This document shows, in pieces, positions 11,584 through 22,265 of a stretch of 64,000 nt of DNA (positions are counted from its first letter, which is position 1; the number at the start of each line of letters is the position of its first letter). Position numbers and translations under genes: made by a program. Where the stretch lies: NCBI RefSeq assembly GCF_932294415.1, contig NC_065536.1, forward strand, positions 46,907,854 to 46,971,853. Reading direction: 5' to 3'. Below the pieces are notes generated by a model, which was not told where the DNA came from, did not search any database, and saw only the letters and a program-made list of their open reading frames with translations. The DNA is from Quercus robur (Eukaryota > Streptophyta > Magnoliopsida > Fagales > Fagaceae).

Positions 11584-13474
11584 TGTTGACACCCTATTTT
11601 GCAACCCGTATTTAACCTCACATGGAGGGTAAAAAGGTAATTTCACATTGGAAATATGGATCTTGATTCTGGTCATTAGATCCTTAATCTCATTTTACCA
11701 AAATGATCTTGATGTTGCAACGATCAAATCGACTGGTCATGAGCCCTAATCGGACCATTAGATTGAAAGTTATCATCAAATCAAGTTTTAATGGCTGAGA
11801 TGCACTATCACAAATTAAGTCCGACTATATGTGATTATGAACAATTGATTTCAATTAGCTATAAGTATAATCAATTTGAGATCGATGATGTGTCATAATT
11901 TTATTTGTTAGGACTACATTTTATGGTAGGGTTGCACACTCCTAATTAATTAGATAGTTAAACATTAATTATTCAATGAGTAATTTGTGCAATTATATTT
12001 TAATTAGAGTAAATTTGGAACCAATTAAGTCTGAAATGGGAGTGATTGGAGCCATTTAATGTTAATTGGGAGCTAATTTGGGACCTATTAATGTTAATTG
12101 TGCTGAAACCATTTTCTAACAAATGACTTCTGCTCACCATTTCATCGATATCTCTCAGAATATTTTGAATCTGTGAATGAGGTTAATTTTCCCAGAAACT
12201 AGATATCTGGGGCTTCAATTTGAGTATAAGAACGAGACAATTCCGATCAGAATTGAGGCAGATATGATTTTTCAAAATTGGCTCTACAGGCTGTTACAGC
12301 AGCTACGGGAAAACCGAACTTTGCTTACTCTTCACTCTCATCAATCTCCGCATTTAATGTACCAGATTTCCCCAAAGGCTAAAATGAGGTCTAGGTTCAT
12401 GATTCTTTGTTAACCTCATTAAATGACCTTCTATTCATATTTCCTCCACCACTACTATATAAACCCCCCCTCTCTTTCATTCCAAGGACACAAAAAAACC
12501 CTCTCTCTTCTCTTCTCTTTAGTTCTAGTGAAGTTGAGTAGTCTTGTCATATCTTGGTCTTCCTGAGACTCAAGGTATTGAGTGAGACTCACTCTCCCTC
12601 TTCTAACTCTTCTTTTCCTCCACCCTTAGGACCTCCATCAAGAGTCCCCTCCTTCACCATATGGATCTTGTATGAATGTATAATCCCATTCCCTAACTGT
12701 TTGTTTATGTTGCCATGATGAGAATTTAAGATTAAAGCATGATAATTCCCTTGAATATGTTTGAATGTTTTTAATTATTCTTATGTGTTCTTCACATGTT
12801 CTTGGTTGTTCATCATATGTTCATGCATATCACTAGATTTAATCTTAAATCCACATAAAAAAAAATATGAAAAACATGTTTGTTTAATAATTCTTTCAAA
12901 TCCTTGAATCTAGGTTATCACCATTCACACACATTCACTAGAATTTATTTTTCAATCCAATTGCAATGCTTAATAAATTGAATTAGGGTTTATCACATGC
13001 ACACACATTAAATTCAACATGTAAATTGATTGACATATTGGATGATATGATATGAATGTTGGCCACCATAGTCTAGAAGACCGGTTTCACCAGGCAAGGT
13101 GGGTGCTTAACACCTTCCCACCTTGTAACATAGCCTTCGAACTTATCCATGTAATTTTTGATTTTTAGATTGTAACTAGGAAACAAAGCCATGTACTTTA
13201 TCTTAGATTGTATCTAGGATCAAAACCATGTAATTTTCTTATGATCAATGTAAATTCAATTACAAATTAATAAAATAATGAATTTTTCAATTTTGGTTTT
13301 CTTATTTATTCCAATAATTAAATAAGTGGCGACTCCATTGGAAAACCCTTAATCTAAAGGGGAAAATCTAACTAGTCGAACCTCCATTTTGAGAGGCAAT
13401 AACACGACTCCATCCATTCACATGGGTTTGGCCCAACATTCCATAAAAACGGGCCGGGGGCGTGGTCTCTCACA
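11584..13474 (+). mobile_element. Long solo LTR inserted in the integrase
   Basis: A 1891 bp unit from TGTTGACACCC to GGTCTCTCACA with perfect 5 bp target duplications ACCCT (11579-11583 and 13475-13479). Removing it rejoins the integrase reading (NWEGP to YRVIN). A TATA box (ACTATATAAACCCC) lies at about 12452-12466 and fits LTR promoter structure. A PBS-like TGGCGACTCC occurs about 150 bp before the 3' end (about 13327), so the unit could include some leader rather than being a pure LTR. The TG-CA ends and clean target duplication favour a solo LTR. Confidence 0.9.
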
Positions 13475-13590
13475 ACCCTATAGGGTTATTAATTGCAAGA
13501 GGTAAGGATCATACTACTTGGAAGCCCTGTATGGAAGAAAGCTAGAGCACCCCTAGAATGTTGAGCATTTAAGAAGATATTACTAGTGAG
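13475..13590 (+). pseudogene. Integrase C-terminal end of Gypsy pol
   Basis: After the solo LTR the frame resumes as YRVINCKR, a stop, GSYYLEALYGRKLEHP, a stop, NVEHLRRYY, the standard end of Tat-type pol. The two internal stops are further decay. Confidence 0.85.
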
Positions 13591-13599
13591 GTATCAGCC

Positions 13600-14690
13600 T
13601 GGACAAGCATCATCTTGGACGAGCCAAAGTTATGTGTTGCTTTCCATTACTTATGTTTACTTGTGTTTGAAATTAGTACTATATGTTGTTTAGTATTTTA
13701 ATTCCCTAAAAGTGCATTAGTTTCCAACTTGTGCATTATCTATGGACAAATTTGTGATGGAAGAAGTCATGAACAGTCTTTGTACATAAGTATTTTCAAT
13801 TCCCTAAAGGCACCAACTTCTAAGCATGTGCCAAAACTTATGGGCGATGTTTATGTTATACAAATACTGTTTGGATTTCCAATGTATATAAGGTTATGTA
13901 AATTTCCAATTCTCATGTTGTTGAAGTTCTCATTAAAACTAATCCATAAGAAAGCTAAAGGGCCAAGACGAGGCAAAATCTCTAGACGTAGGGATGTAAA
14001 GCCTATAAGCTTTCCTTAATTAAGGTAAAAGCAAAGTATAATAAACCTGTTGTATATTCGTCTAATTAATGGACGAAGTAAAGCATGCATGCAAAAATAT
14101 TCAAAATCCATGGATGAATTTGACCAGCTAAACAATCCAATCTCTGGATGACTAATGCTGGAAATGTCTTGCCCAAAGACGAATAAAGATCCATCTAGAC
14201 TATGGACGAAGGTTAATGCAAGCTATAAGTCAAACCTATGGACAAAGAAAGCTGGCAAAAGAAATTCCATTTATAGACGAGTTACACTTGCGAAATATAA
14301 TAAATGGTAAAATGTTGAGCATAAAAAAGTTGTCCTAATATGGACAACTAAATGCCTTCACAGGTGGACGGACCACACTTAAATCGTTAGATATAACATG
14401 GACGATGTAAATAGAAGAAAACTCATCCATGAACAAAGTATAGCATGTTTAACAAAGAACAAAGAATGAAGATGGAACTAAACATTCATTCATAAAAGTC
14501 TAAAAAAAGGGTAGACAACTATAGTCCAAAAACCCTTATAAAGTTAGCTTAAAAAGGCAATTGTATCAGAACTCGCCTAAAAAACATGGACCAGTTAAAT
14601 GTACTTAGACAAATTCAAATGGTCCAAAACAACGGACCTCATACTTAAATATAAAAAAAAGAAACTATGACAAGATAAAATTTCAAACAT
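13600..14690. other. Gypsy 3' untranslated spacer
   Basis: Non-coding part of the element between pol and the antisense ORF. It holds many short GGACGA-type phrases spaced irregularly (14060-14420) but no clean tandem unit and no supported coding frame. Confidence 0.55.
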
Positions 14691-14738
14691 CTTTTACTGA
14701 GGTGGGTTATCTCCAGAATTAGGCTCATCTTGAGCAAG

Positions 14739-16930
14739 CTAAGTGGTAGCATCATTCTCAATGTTGACATCTTCAGAGCTTGTTTGAAGGAGAGAGCTTT
14801 TAGCACCAATATTGAGCTTGGTGGAGCTGAAGTCAACTTCAGGGAAGCATTCTACAGCGTCCATACGGAAATCCTTAAAGCCAACAGCATAGTTCTTGTC
14901 CAAAAGGAAAGTAAACTGACTAGAAGCTCTGAACTCCTTAACAACGTCTTTTTTGGCTTTTTCAAGAAGGGCGCATAGCTCGTCATTCCCTTTCTGAAGA
15001 TGGTCAAGACGGGTATCCTTTTCGATGGCATTAGCCTTAAGCTCTTCGACGAGGTTCTTCAACTCCTTAACCTCGTCCATAGCCTTGGCTGCCATCCCAG
15101 CCCTACCCTTACAGTCTGCCTGCACCTCACTAATCTTTGCTTCCAGCCTTATTCTGTTTTAATCCATCTCAGTAGCTTGCTTGGACGCTGCTATGAACTT
15201 TGACATGGCCTACATATGCAATTGATTGAAGTTGATTAGATGAGAGATGTGAAATATGACAAGACGAAATGAAAACAAAATAATGAAAACATACCTTGAA
15301 GATATCATGAACATCAGAGTGTTCAACTTCTTTCAAGGACATGTTATAACACACAGCCACATCCTCGTTAGTCACAACCTTTTGAAACCTTTCCTAAGCA
15401 AGATCTTCATTCTCAAGAAAGTTCATGAGAATTCTTCTAGAAGGCTGAGACTAGGTGGTTACCATAGGCTTAGACAGAGTGACTCCAGTAGGTGTAGATG
15501 AGTCTAGATCATGAATTTGGATGGACAATTGTTGAGAGGCAAGAGGGATAATAGGACTGAGCTTGACGACCCAGGCTTGGACGACTTGTGCTTTGCCTTC
15601 TTATTTCCTCGACGATTGGGAAGATTTCCCAAATCAATCGTCTTGGATAAACTCTTTCTTTTGTCTCCAGCAGAAGGAAAAGGTTGGGACTGAGTCTTTG
15701 GTAAGGTCTCTTCGTCCACTAATCCTTTTCCTTTGTTTTCCTTCATGGTTGCAATCCCTGTGAAGAAAAGTGTTAAGAGTCTAGTTAAAACAAATAATAA
15801 AAAGAAATTTTCTACATAAAAACTCACGTCTACGAGTGGTAAGCTCGTGGGCTAAAGATTCAGGGGATGGTTTAGGTCCAAGTCCCCAAGTTGCAAGACG
15901 TTGGAGAGTAACCAAAGAATGAAAACTCCTATCAGCAAATAGACAAGCCCTCTAGATGCGTTCAAGATAAAATCTGTTCAAAAAAGGTTGTTTAAGGGCT
16001 AAAAAAAAAAAAGAAAAAGAAAGGAGAAAAAATGTTAGATGAGTCCAAAAAAAGATAGAAAATATTTAATGGGAAAGAAACATACCTTCTAGACAAAGGT
16101 TCCTTAGTTCTCCAGTATAGGGGGCAAATGGATCTATGCCAACCTCAACAGGGTTTCCAGCCCAAAAACCAGAGATGAAAAAAAACTTCGTCTTCCAATT
16201 TCTATCGGATGTAAGAAGGGACTTTATTAACCTACAATCTTTACCCTTGGCCGTAAATTGATAAAAGCCAAAGGACTAACTAATTTATGAGGGTTTCTAA
16301 CAGTAAAGGAAATCGTCCACAATGAGAGGACCGTCCCCTTCAAACACCTCCCTCCACAAAATTTGCATAGAGACGACTAGCCTTCATGCATTGGGATTAA
16401 ATTGACATACTCCTAAACCTAGCCTAGTAAGTAACTCTTTAGTGAAAGCATTGAGAGGTAACCTAAGTCCCCTCAAGAGATAAGCTTCATAAACACCTAT
16501 TCCAAAACGAGGGTCACAACACCACTCATCACGGACGGCTAACCTAGGGTTAAGGTTGTTTGGAATTTTGTACCAACTTCTAAGGGAAGTAAGCCTTTTT
16601 TCATCCGTCTTGGAATGGATGCCTACAGCAGAACTATACACAACTTCTACCTCGTCTAAAGTAGCGAACAAAAGGAACACTCATGGAGGTATCAGCCTGC
16701 AACTGAGAAGTCGCCCTCGTCCTAAGTACTTCCAGAAGAACCTCTAAAGGAACCCCTAGAACTCCGAACGTGTATTGCTCGTCCGTAGTGTTCCCTCCAC
16801 TACTACTACTACTACTATTACTCTTATTGCCATTGTTACTATTAGAACCACTATCACTAGTATTGTCATGATACTTGTCTATCTCCCTATTATCACTAAT
16901 GCTAGACGAGGATATTACAGCCTTAGACAT
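14739..16930 (-). pseudogene. Antisense accessory ORF of the Tat element (putative gypsy-type transposon family, PF04195-like)
   Basis: Reading right to left, an ATG at 16930 starts an acidic Ser/Asn-rich leader. The conserved-looking core follows after a frameshift at about 16680: SWYKIPNNLNPRLAVRDEWC, then GIGVYEAYLLRGLRLPLNAF and LGLGVCQFNPNAWR. The next stretch (about 16140-16370) reads VVSMQILWREVFEGDGPL and, past stops, FFFISGFWAGNPVEVGIDPF. A basic segment lies at 15550-15740 (KENKGKGLVDEETLPKT, then RRGNKKAKHKSSKPG) and a C-terminal coiled coil at 14740-15125 (VKELKNLVEELKANAIEKD). Apparent introns separate the blocks. Antisense extra ORFs in this 3' position are a known trait of some Tat elements; their function is unknown. 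The family assignment is from memory of the sequence style. Confidence 0.75.
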
Positions 16931-17250
16931 CTGAGAAAAACTTAAAGGAAAACCTAAAAATGAAGATGAAGAAAATACCTGGTTCTAAACGAAGAAGGCC
17001 TAAGGACGCGGGAAGACTTCTAGATGAGGCGCTGGTCGACAAATGTCAGGGGAGAAAATTTTGGAAATGTGAAAGGGTAGGAGAGGAATTCTACTATTTA
17101 TAGGCAGCGAGGCTTGGCATCTAAAACGACGCGACCAACCAAGAGAAGCCACGTGGCATTTTTCTTGAAAGACGAAACAACATGATTGAAATACATCAGA
17201 TTGGGCCACGTGTCCCAAAAAAAAAAGCGTTCTAATAATAGACAACACAA

Positions 17251-17265
17251 GGACAAGGGGGCAAC
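17251..17265 (+). promoter_or_regulatory. Polypurine tract of the Gypsy element
   Basis: GGACAAGGGGGCAAC abuts the 3' LTR start TGATGGGG, the position expected for priming plus-strand synthesis. Confidence 0.8.
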
Positions 17266-17857
17266 TGATGGGGATGAGCGCTAAGTATAGTTCGTCCTTG
17301 AGTTGTCATCCACATCATAGAAGAAACTACCTCGTCTCGTCTAGGAACAAGAACATGTAAGAAAAATCATCCAAAGGTAACCAGGTCAGGCCATGAAGAT
17401 AATTCTCTATGGATGAGTGTGTTTATGGACGACATGGCCACAGACGAGTGAATAACACTTGGTGAATTTCATAGAAAAAACTTCCACAAGATTCACATAA
17501 ACAAAATATGACACGTTGCATGGCATGTGGAAGGAATTCCATATACAATGCCTCATGTAACCCATTTTCTTTGTTAACTACCAACATTACCTATGATGGT
17601 AATGGATCCAAACAAGTAGACCCACATCTAACTCTCTATAAAAGGAGAAGATTACATTCACACAGGGTAAGTTCTAACCATTCGCTATTTTCCTTCTCGG
17701 TGTCCTAGAGAGAAAACTGATTTAATTGTCGGAGAGTCCTTGGCCAGGTCACATCGGTCACCTTTAACAGTTCTTTTTTTCTTTTTAGACCTTCCAAGCA
17801 ATCACAAGTCCATTGAACCACGGAACATTCAGTCTACTGATTTTCTGTACATCATCT
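17266..17857 (+). repeat. 3' LTR of the Tat-type Gypsy element
   Basis: 592 bp, the same length as the 5' LTR. It begins TGATGGGG and ends CATCATCT (final A changed to T). It is followed by the ACCTC target duplication and then the right half of ancestral segment A. Confidence 0.92.
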
Positions 17858-19065
17858 ACCTCTTTACACATAATATCTATAATTTAATGTGTGATGTCCA
17901 CAAATTTTGTTAATAATGTTCATATTTAAAATGTAAAATAGATGATGTGTAGGAATGATGAGCACTAAGAAGGATGTGCGAATCAATATCCTTAATTTTA
18001 TTCTTACGTAGATATAGTTTAGCTCAAGAGGATACCATCGAAACTTTGATTGACACAAAACATGAAATTGAAACTTTCCCAAGCGTCTACGACTTTGTAT
18101 ACCTAGTAATCAATGAATTTTTTTTTTCATTAATTTACACGTTTTTGATTTGATGGTACCATTATTGAATCATATGCTAAAAATATCAAAGCTGACGCTT
18201 CCGATGATGCTCAAAATCCTCATCATGATGTCCCAAAACTAACAAAAGTGGGAATTGGACACTAGAACAAGATCATTATAAATCCTAGTGTCTTTGACTA
18301 AAATATGAACAGTTGTTATCTCTTCTAAAACAAAAGAGTGTACCCTATTCAAAGATCTTTGGGTTTGCTGAGATCAGATAGGATTCTAAAGGATAAAATT
18401 GGCTTCTGCCTTTTTCGGGCAAAATAAATAGTATTCTATCCCATTTTCCAAACTAATTAGGAAAATGTCCCTCTTTTGAAAATTGACTTTTTCAAAATCG
18501 AGTTAAGTTCTATAGTGACATTTTTAAGAACTTATAGTGACGTTTTTAAGGACCTATAGTGGCATTTTTTAATTCAAGCTCTATGAAATCGAATTATAGG
18601 TAAAAAAATTGCATGTAACTCGACTTCATGGAGATCGAGTTACAAAACGCCACTATAGGTCATTAAAACGTCACTGTAGACTCCTTAAAATGCCACTATA
18701 AGGCTTCGGAATTTTTTTTTTTTTTTTTTTTTAACTCGATTTTGAGAAAGTCGATTTTCAAAAGAGAGGTATTTCCCTAATTAGTTTGGGAAAGGGGGTA
18801 GAATGCTATCTATTTTGCCCGAAAAGGGTAGAGGCCAATTTTTTTCGGATTCTAAATATTTTGAACCCAATCAATGGCAAAGGTTGATACCCACCCATGG
18901 TGCCATGGCGAGTGAGGACTAGGAGGTAGCTGATAAAGATTTATTTTTTGTTGTTGATATGTTGGATTGTTTGATTGATTGATAATTATCCTTATCTTTG
19001 ATCTTTCAAATATATGATGAAATCAAACCAAAAAATAATGAAAAAAATAATTATATATATATACA
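17858..19065. repeat. Right part of ancestral segment copy A (duplicated at 34869-35638)
   Basis: It continues the match to copy B directly after the Gypsy insertion (CTTTACACATAAT) and runs to the Helitron end at 19066. The only large difference is the 456 bp MITE at 18391-18846. No coding function is visible. Copies related to parts of it also occur at about 27450-27600 and 33770-34130. Confidence 0.87.
18391..18846. mobile_element. Foldback MITE, Mutator-like
   Basis: A 456 bp unit whose ends are inverted repeats of about 110 bp. The left end reads AAATTGGCTTCTGCC and the right end, reverse-complemented, AAATTGGCCTCTACCC; both arms then share CAAACTAATTAGG and TTGAAAAT-GACTTT phrases. It is flanked by a 10 bp duplication GGATTCTAAA (18381-18390 and 18847-18856). 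Copy B has a single GAATTCTAAA at about 35426, a clean empty site. A 9-10 bp target duplication suggests the Mutator superfamily. Confidence 0.88.
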
Positions 19066-19444
19066 CTAGCATTATGCCCGTGCGATGCACGGCTTAATCA
19101 AAATTTATATGTAAATAGTTTTTTTAATTAATTTACTTAAAATTAGATAATAGCATAAATAATAAAAATAATTAAATATTTTACTTTTAAGTTATATAAT
19201 AAATTCATATTGTGTGAAACTAAGGTATTATGAAATGCATATATATATATATATATATATATATAAGTAGTAACTTATTAAAATAGTGCAATAAATTGTT
19301 TGTTTTCAGAATGCATAAGATGATTTATTCTTTTACTATTATTATTTTTTTGTCAATATCATGAAAGAAAATTTGTATGCTTTTCTTCAAACTTACATGG
19401 ATTTGAATTTGTCACTTTTTTTTTTTTTGCAAATTTGTCATTAT

Positions 19445-19475
<31 letters not shown>

Positions 19476-19639
19476 TTTTTTTTTTTTGGGTTACTTTATC
19501 CTAATTTTTTTTTGTTTTGACCTAAATTATATATATATTTTTTTAATTAAGCTTACGTTAATGTTAATACATATTAGCTATCACTTGATAATTTATCCAC
19601 ACACAAAAAAGCAACAATTAACGTTTAAACTAGGCTAAT

Positions 19640-20235
19640 AGTAAAATTGTTACTTTATAAAAGAAATTGATACAATACTTATTGTTACTTTACCCAAATA
19701 AGTCGATAAGAACATATAGAATAAGAGTCTTACTTAAACTTAAACTTGTTTGTTAAATGGATTAGATGAAGAATTTGGATTGTAATCAAATTAAAATATT
19801 TATCAACTTAGAAATTATAGGAGAAGAAAAATTATATATATATATATATATTTTAAAAATCTAAAAATCTAAAAACATTTCTGCAATTAAAGATGCATTA
19901 GAGCGTGTAGTATAGTAATTTAAAAAAAAAATAGAAGAAGAAGGAAAGTTGTTGCTTTTTTTAAAATACAACAATTAACGTTTAAATTAGGCTAATAGTA
20001 AAATTGTTACTTTATAAAAAAAATTGATACAATACTTATTGTTACTTAATCCAAATAAGTAGATAAGAACATAGAGAATAAGAGTCTTACTTAAACTTAA
20101 ATTTTTTGTTAAATATATTAGATGAAGAATTTGGATTGTAATCAAATTAATATTTTTATCAACTTAGAGATTATAGGAGAAGAAAAATGATATTATATTT
20201 ATTTTTGAAATCTAAAAATCTGAAAAAAAAAATCT
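19640..20235. repeat. Two-copy direct repeat inside the Helitron
   Basis: The segment starting near 19638 (AATAGTAAAATTGTTACTTT) recurs from about 19994, and both copies run through GATGAAGAATTTGGATTGTA. The period is roughly 355 bp. The same last phrase also recurs in the longer units at 22745-27240. Confidence 0.75.
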
Positions 20236-21216
20236 AATAAACTTATAAAATATATATTTTATCTGATAAACAATAACGAAATAAATAATTATTATAATAA
20301 CAAATTAAATAAATTGTATTGGTATAATAACTATCAACTATAAAATGATAACATCTAAATAAAAAACTTATTATTAATTTTGTAACATACCAATTGTGCT
20401 CAAATGAGAATTTTGTATCTTTGTGAGATTGTTGAGTATCTCTTTGTACACTATATGTATTCTTGCTCTTGTTTATCATTGTTCTTTATTAGAAAATTTA
20501 ATGATCGATAAAAATCAAATTGTTATGAACAATTTATCATCAAATTATCAAGACATGCTTAGTAATAAGCTAAAAAGAATATTGTTCTCTAAATCAAAAT
20601 TGAGATGATGAGCAACATATTACCATTGGAACCTATGTCATAAAACGCAAAGTAATTTAAAAAATCATGTCAAAGCATACTTAATGATTGATTTTCAAAC
20701 TATAATCATATAAATTCGATAAAACTTAAAAATTAGGTTAAATAAAAGACAAAAAATACACAAAACCTATTCAATTTAATGAAAAAAAAAATAGAGAAAA
20801 CAAATACATACCTGCAAGGTTGTAGGTAGAAGAATAGAGAAAAAGAATTGTATGGTACGTATTCATTATGAATTATTTGATATATATACACTTCACATTG
20901 AAGAAGTTGATATGAACAAAAAGTCTAATGTTAGTATAATTTGTGGAAGTGTAAAGCTGAAGTAAATCTTGAAAAAATTAACGTCTGAACAGAAAATCTA
21001 AAGAAAAAAAAGAAAAAAAAGTCACGTTGTGTTAAGAGGAAATCCAAAGAATTTAAGTGTTTTATTTAAATACTAAAAGTAGTTACTTATGTAAAATGGC
21101 TTTACCAAATTGCAACAATTTTTTCTAAACACGACTCATTTTCACATTAGCTACAAAATTGTAGATATGGTTAGATTGTATAATGCTTATCTAAATAGTT
21201 ATTGAGCACAAGATAT

Positions 21217-21261
<45 letters not shown>

Positions 21262-21482
21262 GAAAAAAAAAAGTCACGTTGTGTTAAGAGGAAATCCAAA
21301 GAATTTAAGTGTTTTATTTAAACACTAAAAGTAGTTACTTATGTAAAATGGCTTTACCAAATTGCAACAGTTTTTTCTAAACATGACTCATTTTCACTTA
21401 GCCACAAAATTGTAGATATGGTCAGATTGTATAATGCTTATCTAAATAGTCATTGAGCACAAAATATTATAATAATAATAAT

Positions 21483-22265
21483 TGTAGGGTCACAATTCGA
21501 GGTCTAGGCCCAACAGTTATGAGGTTCTAACCCAAGGAGCCCTAGAAAATGAATTTGTAGAGAGTGGGTTACAGAACTAGGCCCTAACGAAGTGCGTACT
21601 AGTTAACTTTAGGCCATACAACAATCAAAAATAAGAAAATCTCCTTCATGTCCATTAGATATACGGTTCGAGGAGACGTATGGGGTGTATCTCTGTCTCT
21701 GATCAAAGGCTATGGTTCTTCTCCTCTTCTTCTGTTCTAAGTTCCTTTTCTCCGGTCTCCCCTTTTCATGGGGACTCCCCTCTCTTATATAGCCCCCTTG
21801 AAGTCATCAGAACCTTACACTTGTTGATCATCTGGACCTTCACTTGAGTGCTCGTCCCATCGGACATCTCCCCCATTTTTTTGTGAGTTGTAGTAGCCAA
21901 TGTAACACTGTTCGCAAGTTCTCTCCACATTAATGCGGCCAGAAAAGTACCTGTCATGCATTTAATGTGACAGTTGTAGTCTCTCCATTGACATCCTACA
22001 CTTTCTTCCCTCTTACGGGCTTGTGGGACTTATCCCTGCTACTAATACTTGTTGGGATGAATCTTTATTACTGGCAGGGTGCATGTTTGAGTCATATTTG
22101 GTACGTCCGAGGAGACATTCCTCCTCGGACCGCCTTTTAAACAAGTTTGGGCCCACAAGGATTGGGCCAGGAGCCCTTTTGGTACCCACACCTTCTCCTC
22201 GGACGTGGTTGAATTCTATATGGGGCCCAAGGCCCATTAAATGTTCTCGGGACTTTACCCCTATA
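21483..22265 (+). mobile_element. Solo LTR inserted in an AAT microsatellite of the Helitron
   Basis: A 783 bp block of higher GC, starting TGTAGGGTCACAA and ending TTTACCCCTATA, with ATAAT on both sides (21478-21482 and 22266-22270). The register is ambiguous because the target is an AAT repeat. A TATA-like CTTATATAGCCCCC lies at about 21785-21798, and CCTCGGAC phrases recur at about 22118, 22196 and nearby. No internal coding is present. Confidence 0.78.

Larger units (their letters stand above)
4811..17857 (+). mobile_element. Tat-type Ty3/Gypsy LTR retrotransposon, degenerate, with nested insertions
   Basis: A 13 kb element bounded by two 592 bp LTRs (4811-5402 and 17266-17857). The target duplication is ACCTT at 4806-4810 and ACCTC at 17858-17862; the empty site in copy B reads ACCTC. 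The order is PBS, gag, protease, reverse transcriptase, RNase H, second RNase H, integrase, then a long 3' region with an antisense ORF, then PPT. The second RNase H domain and the antisense ORF point to the Tat clade. Many stops and frameshifts and LTR divergence of roughly 7-8 percent (about 20 differences in the first 260 bp, by eye) show it is old and inactive. Two solo LTRs sit inside it, at 6239-7267 and 11584-13474. Confidence 0.93.

Noticed and set aside
12177..12413. A 78-codon frame within the long solo LTR
   Set aside because: It is inside an LTR, which is non-coding. The element's other copies would be needed to test it, and no domain is visible.
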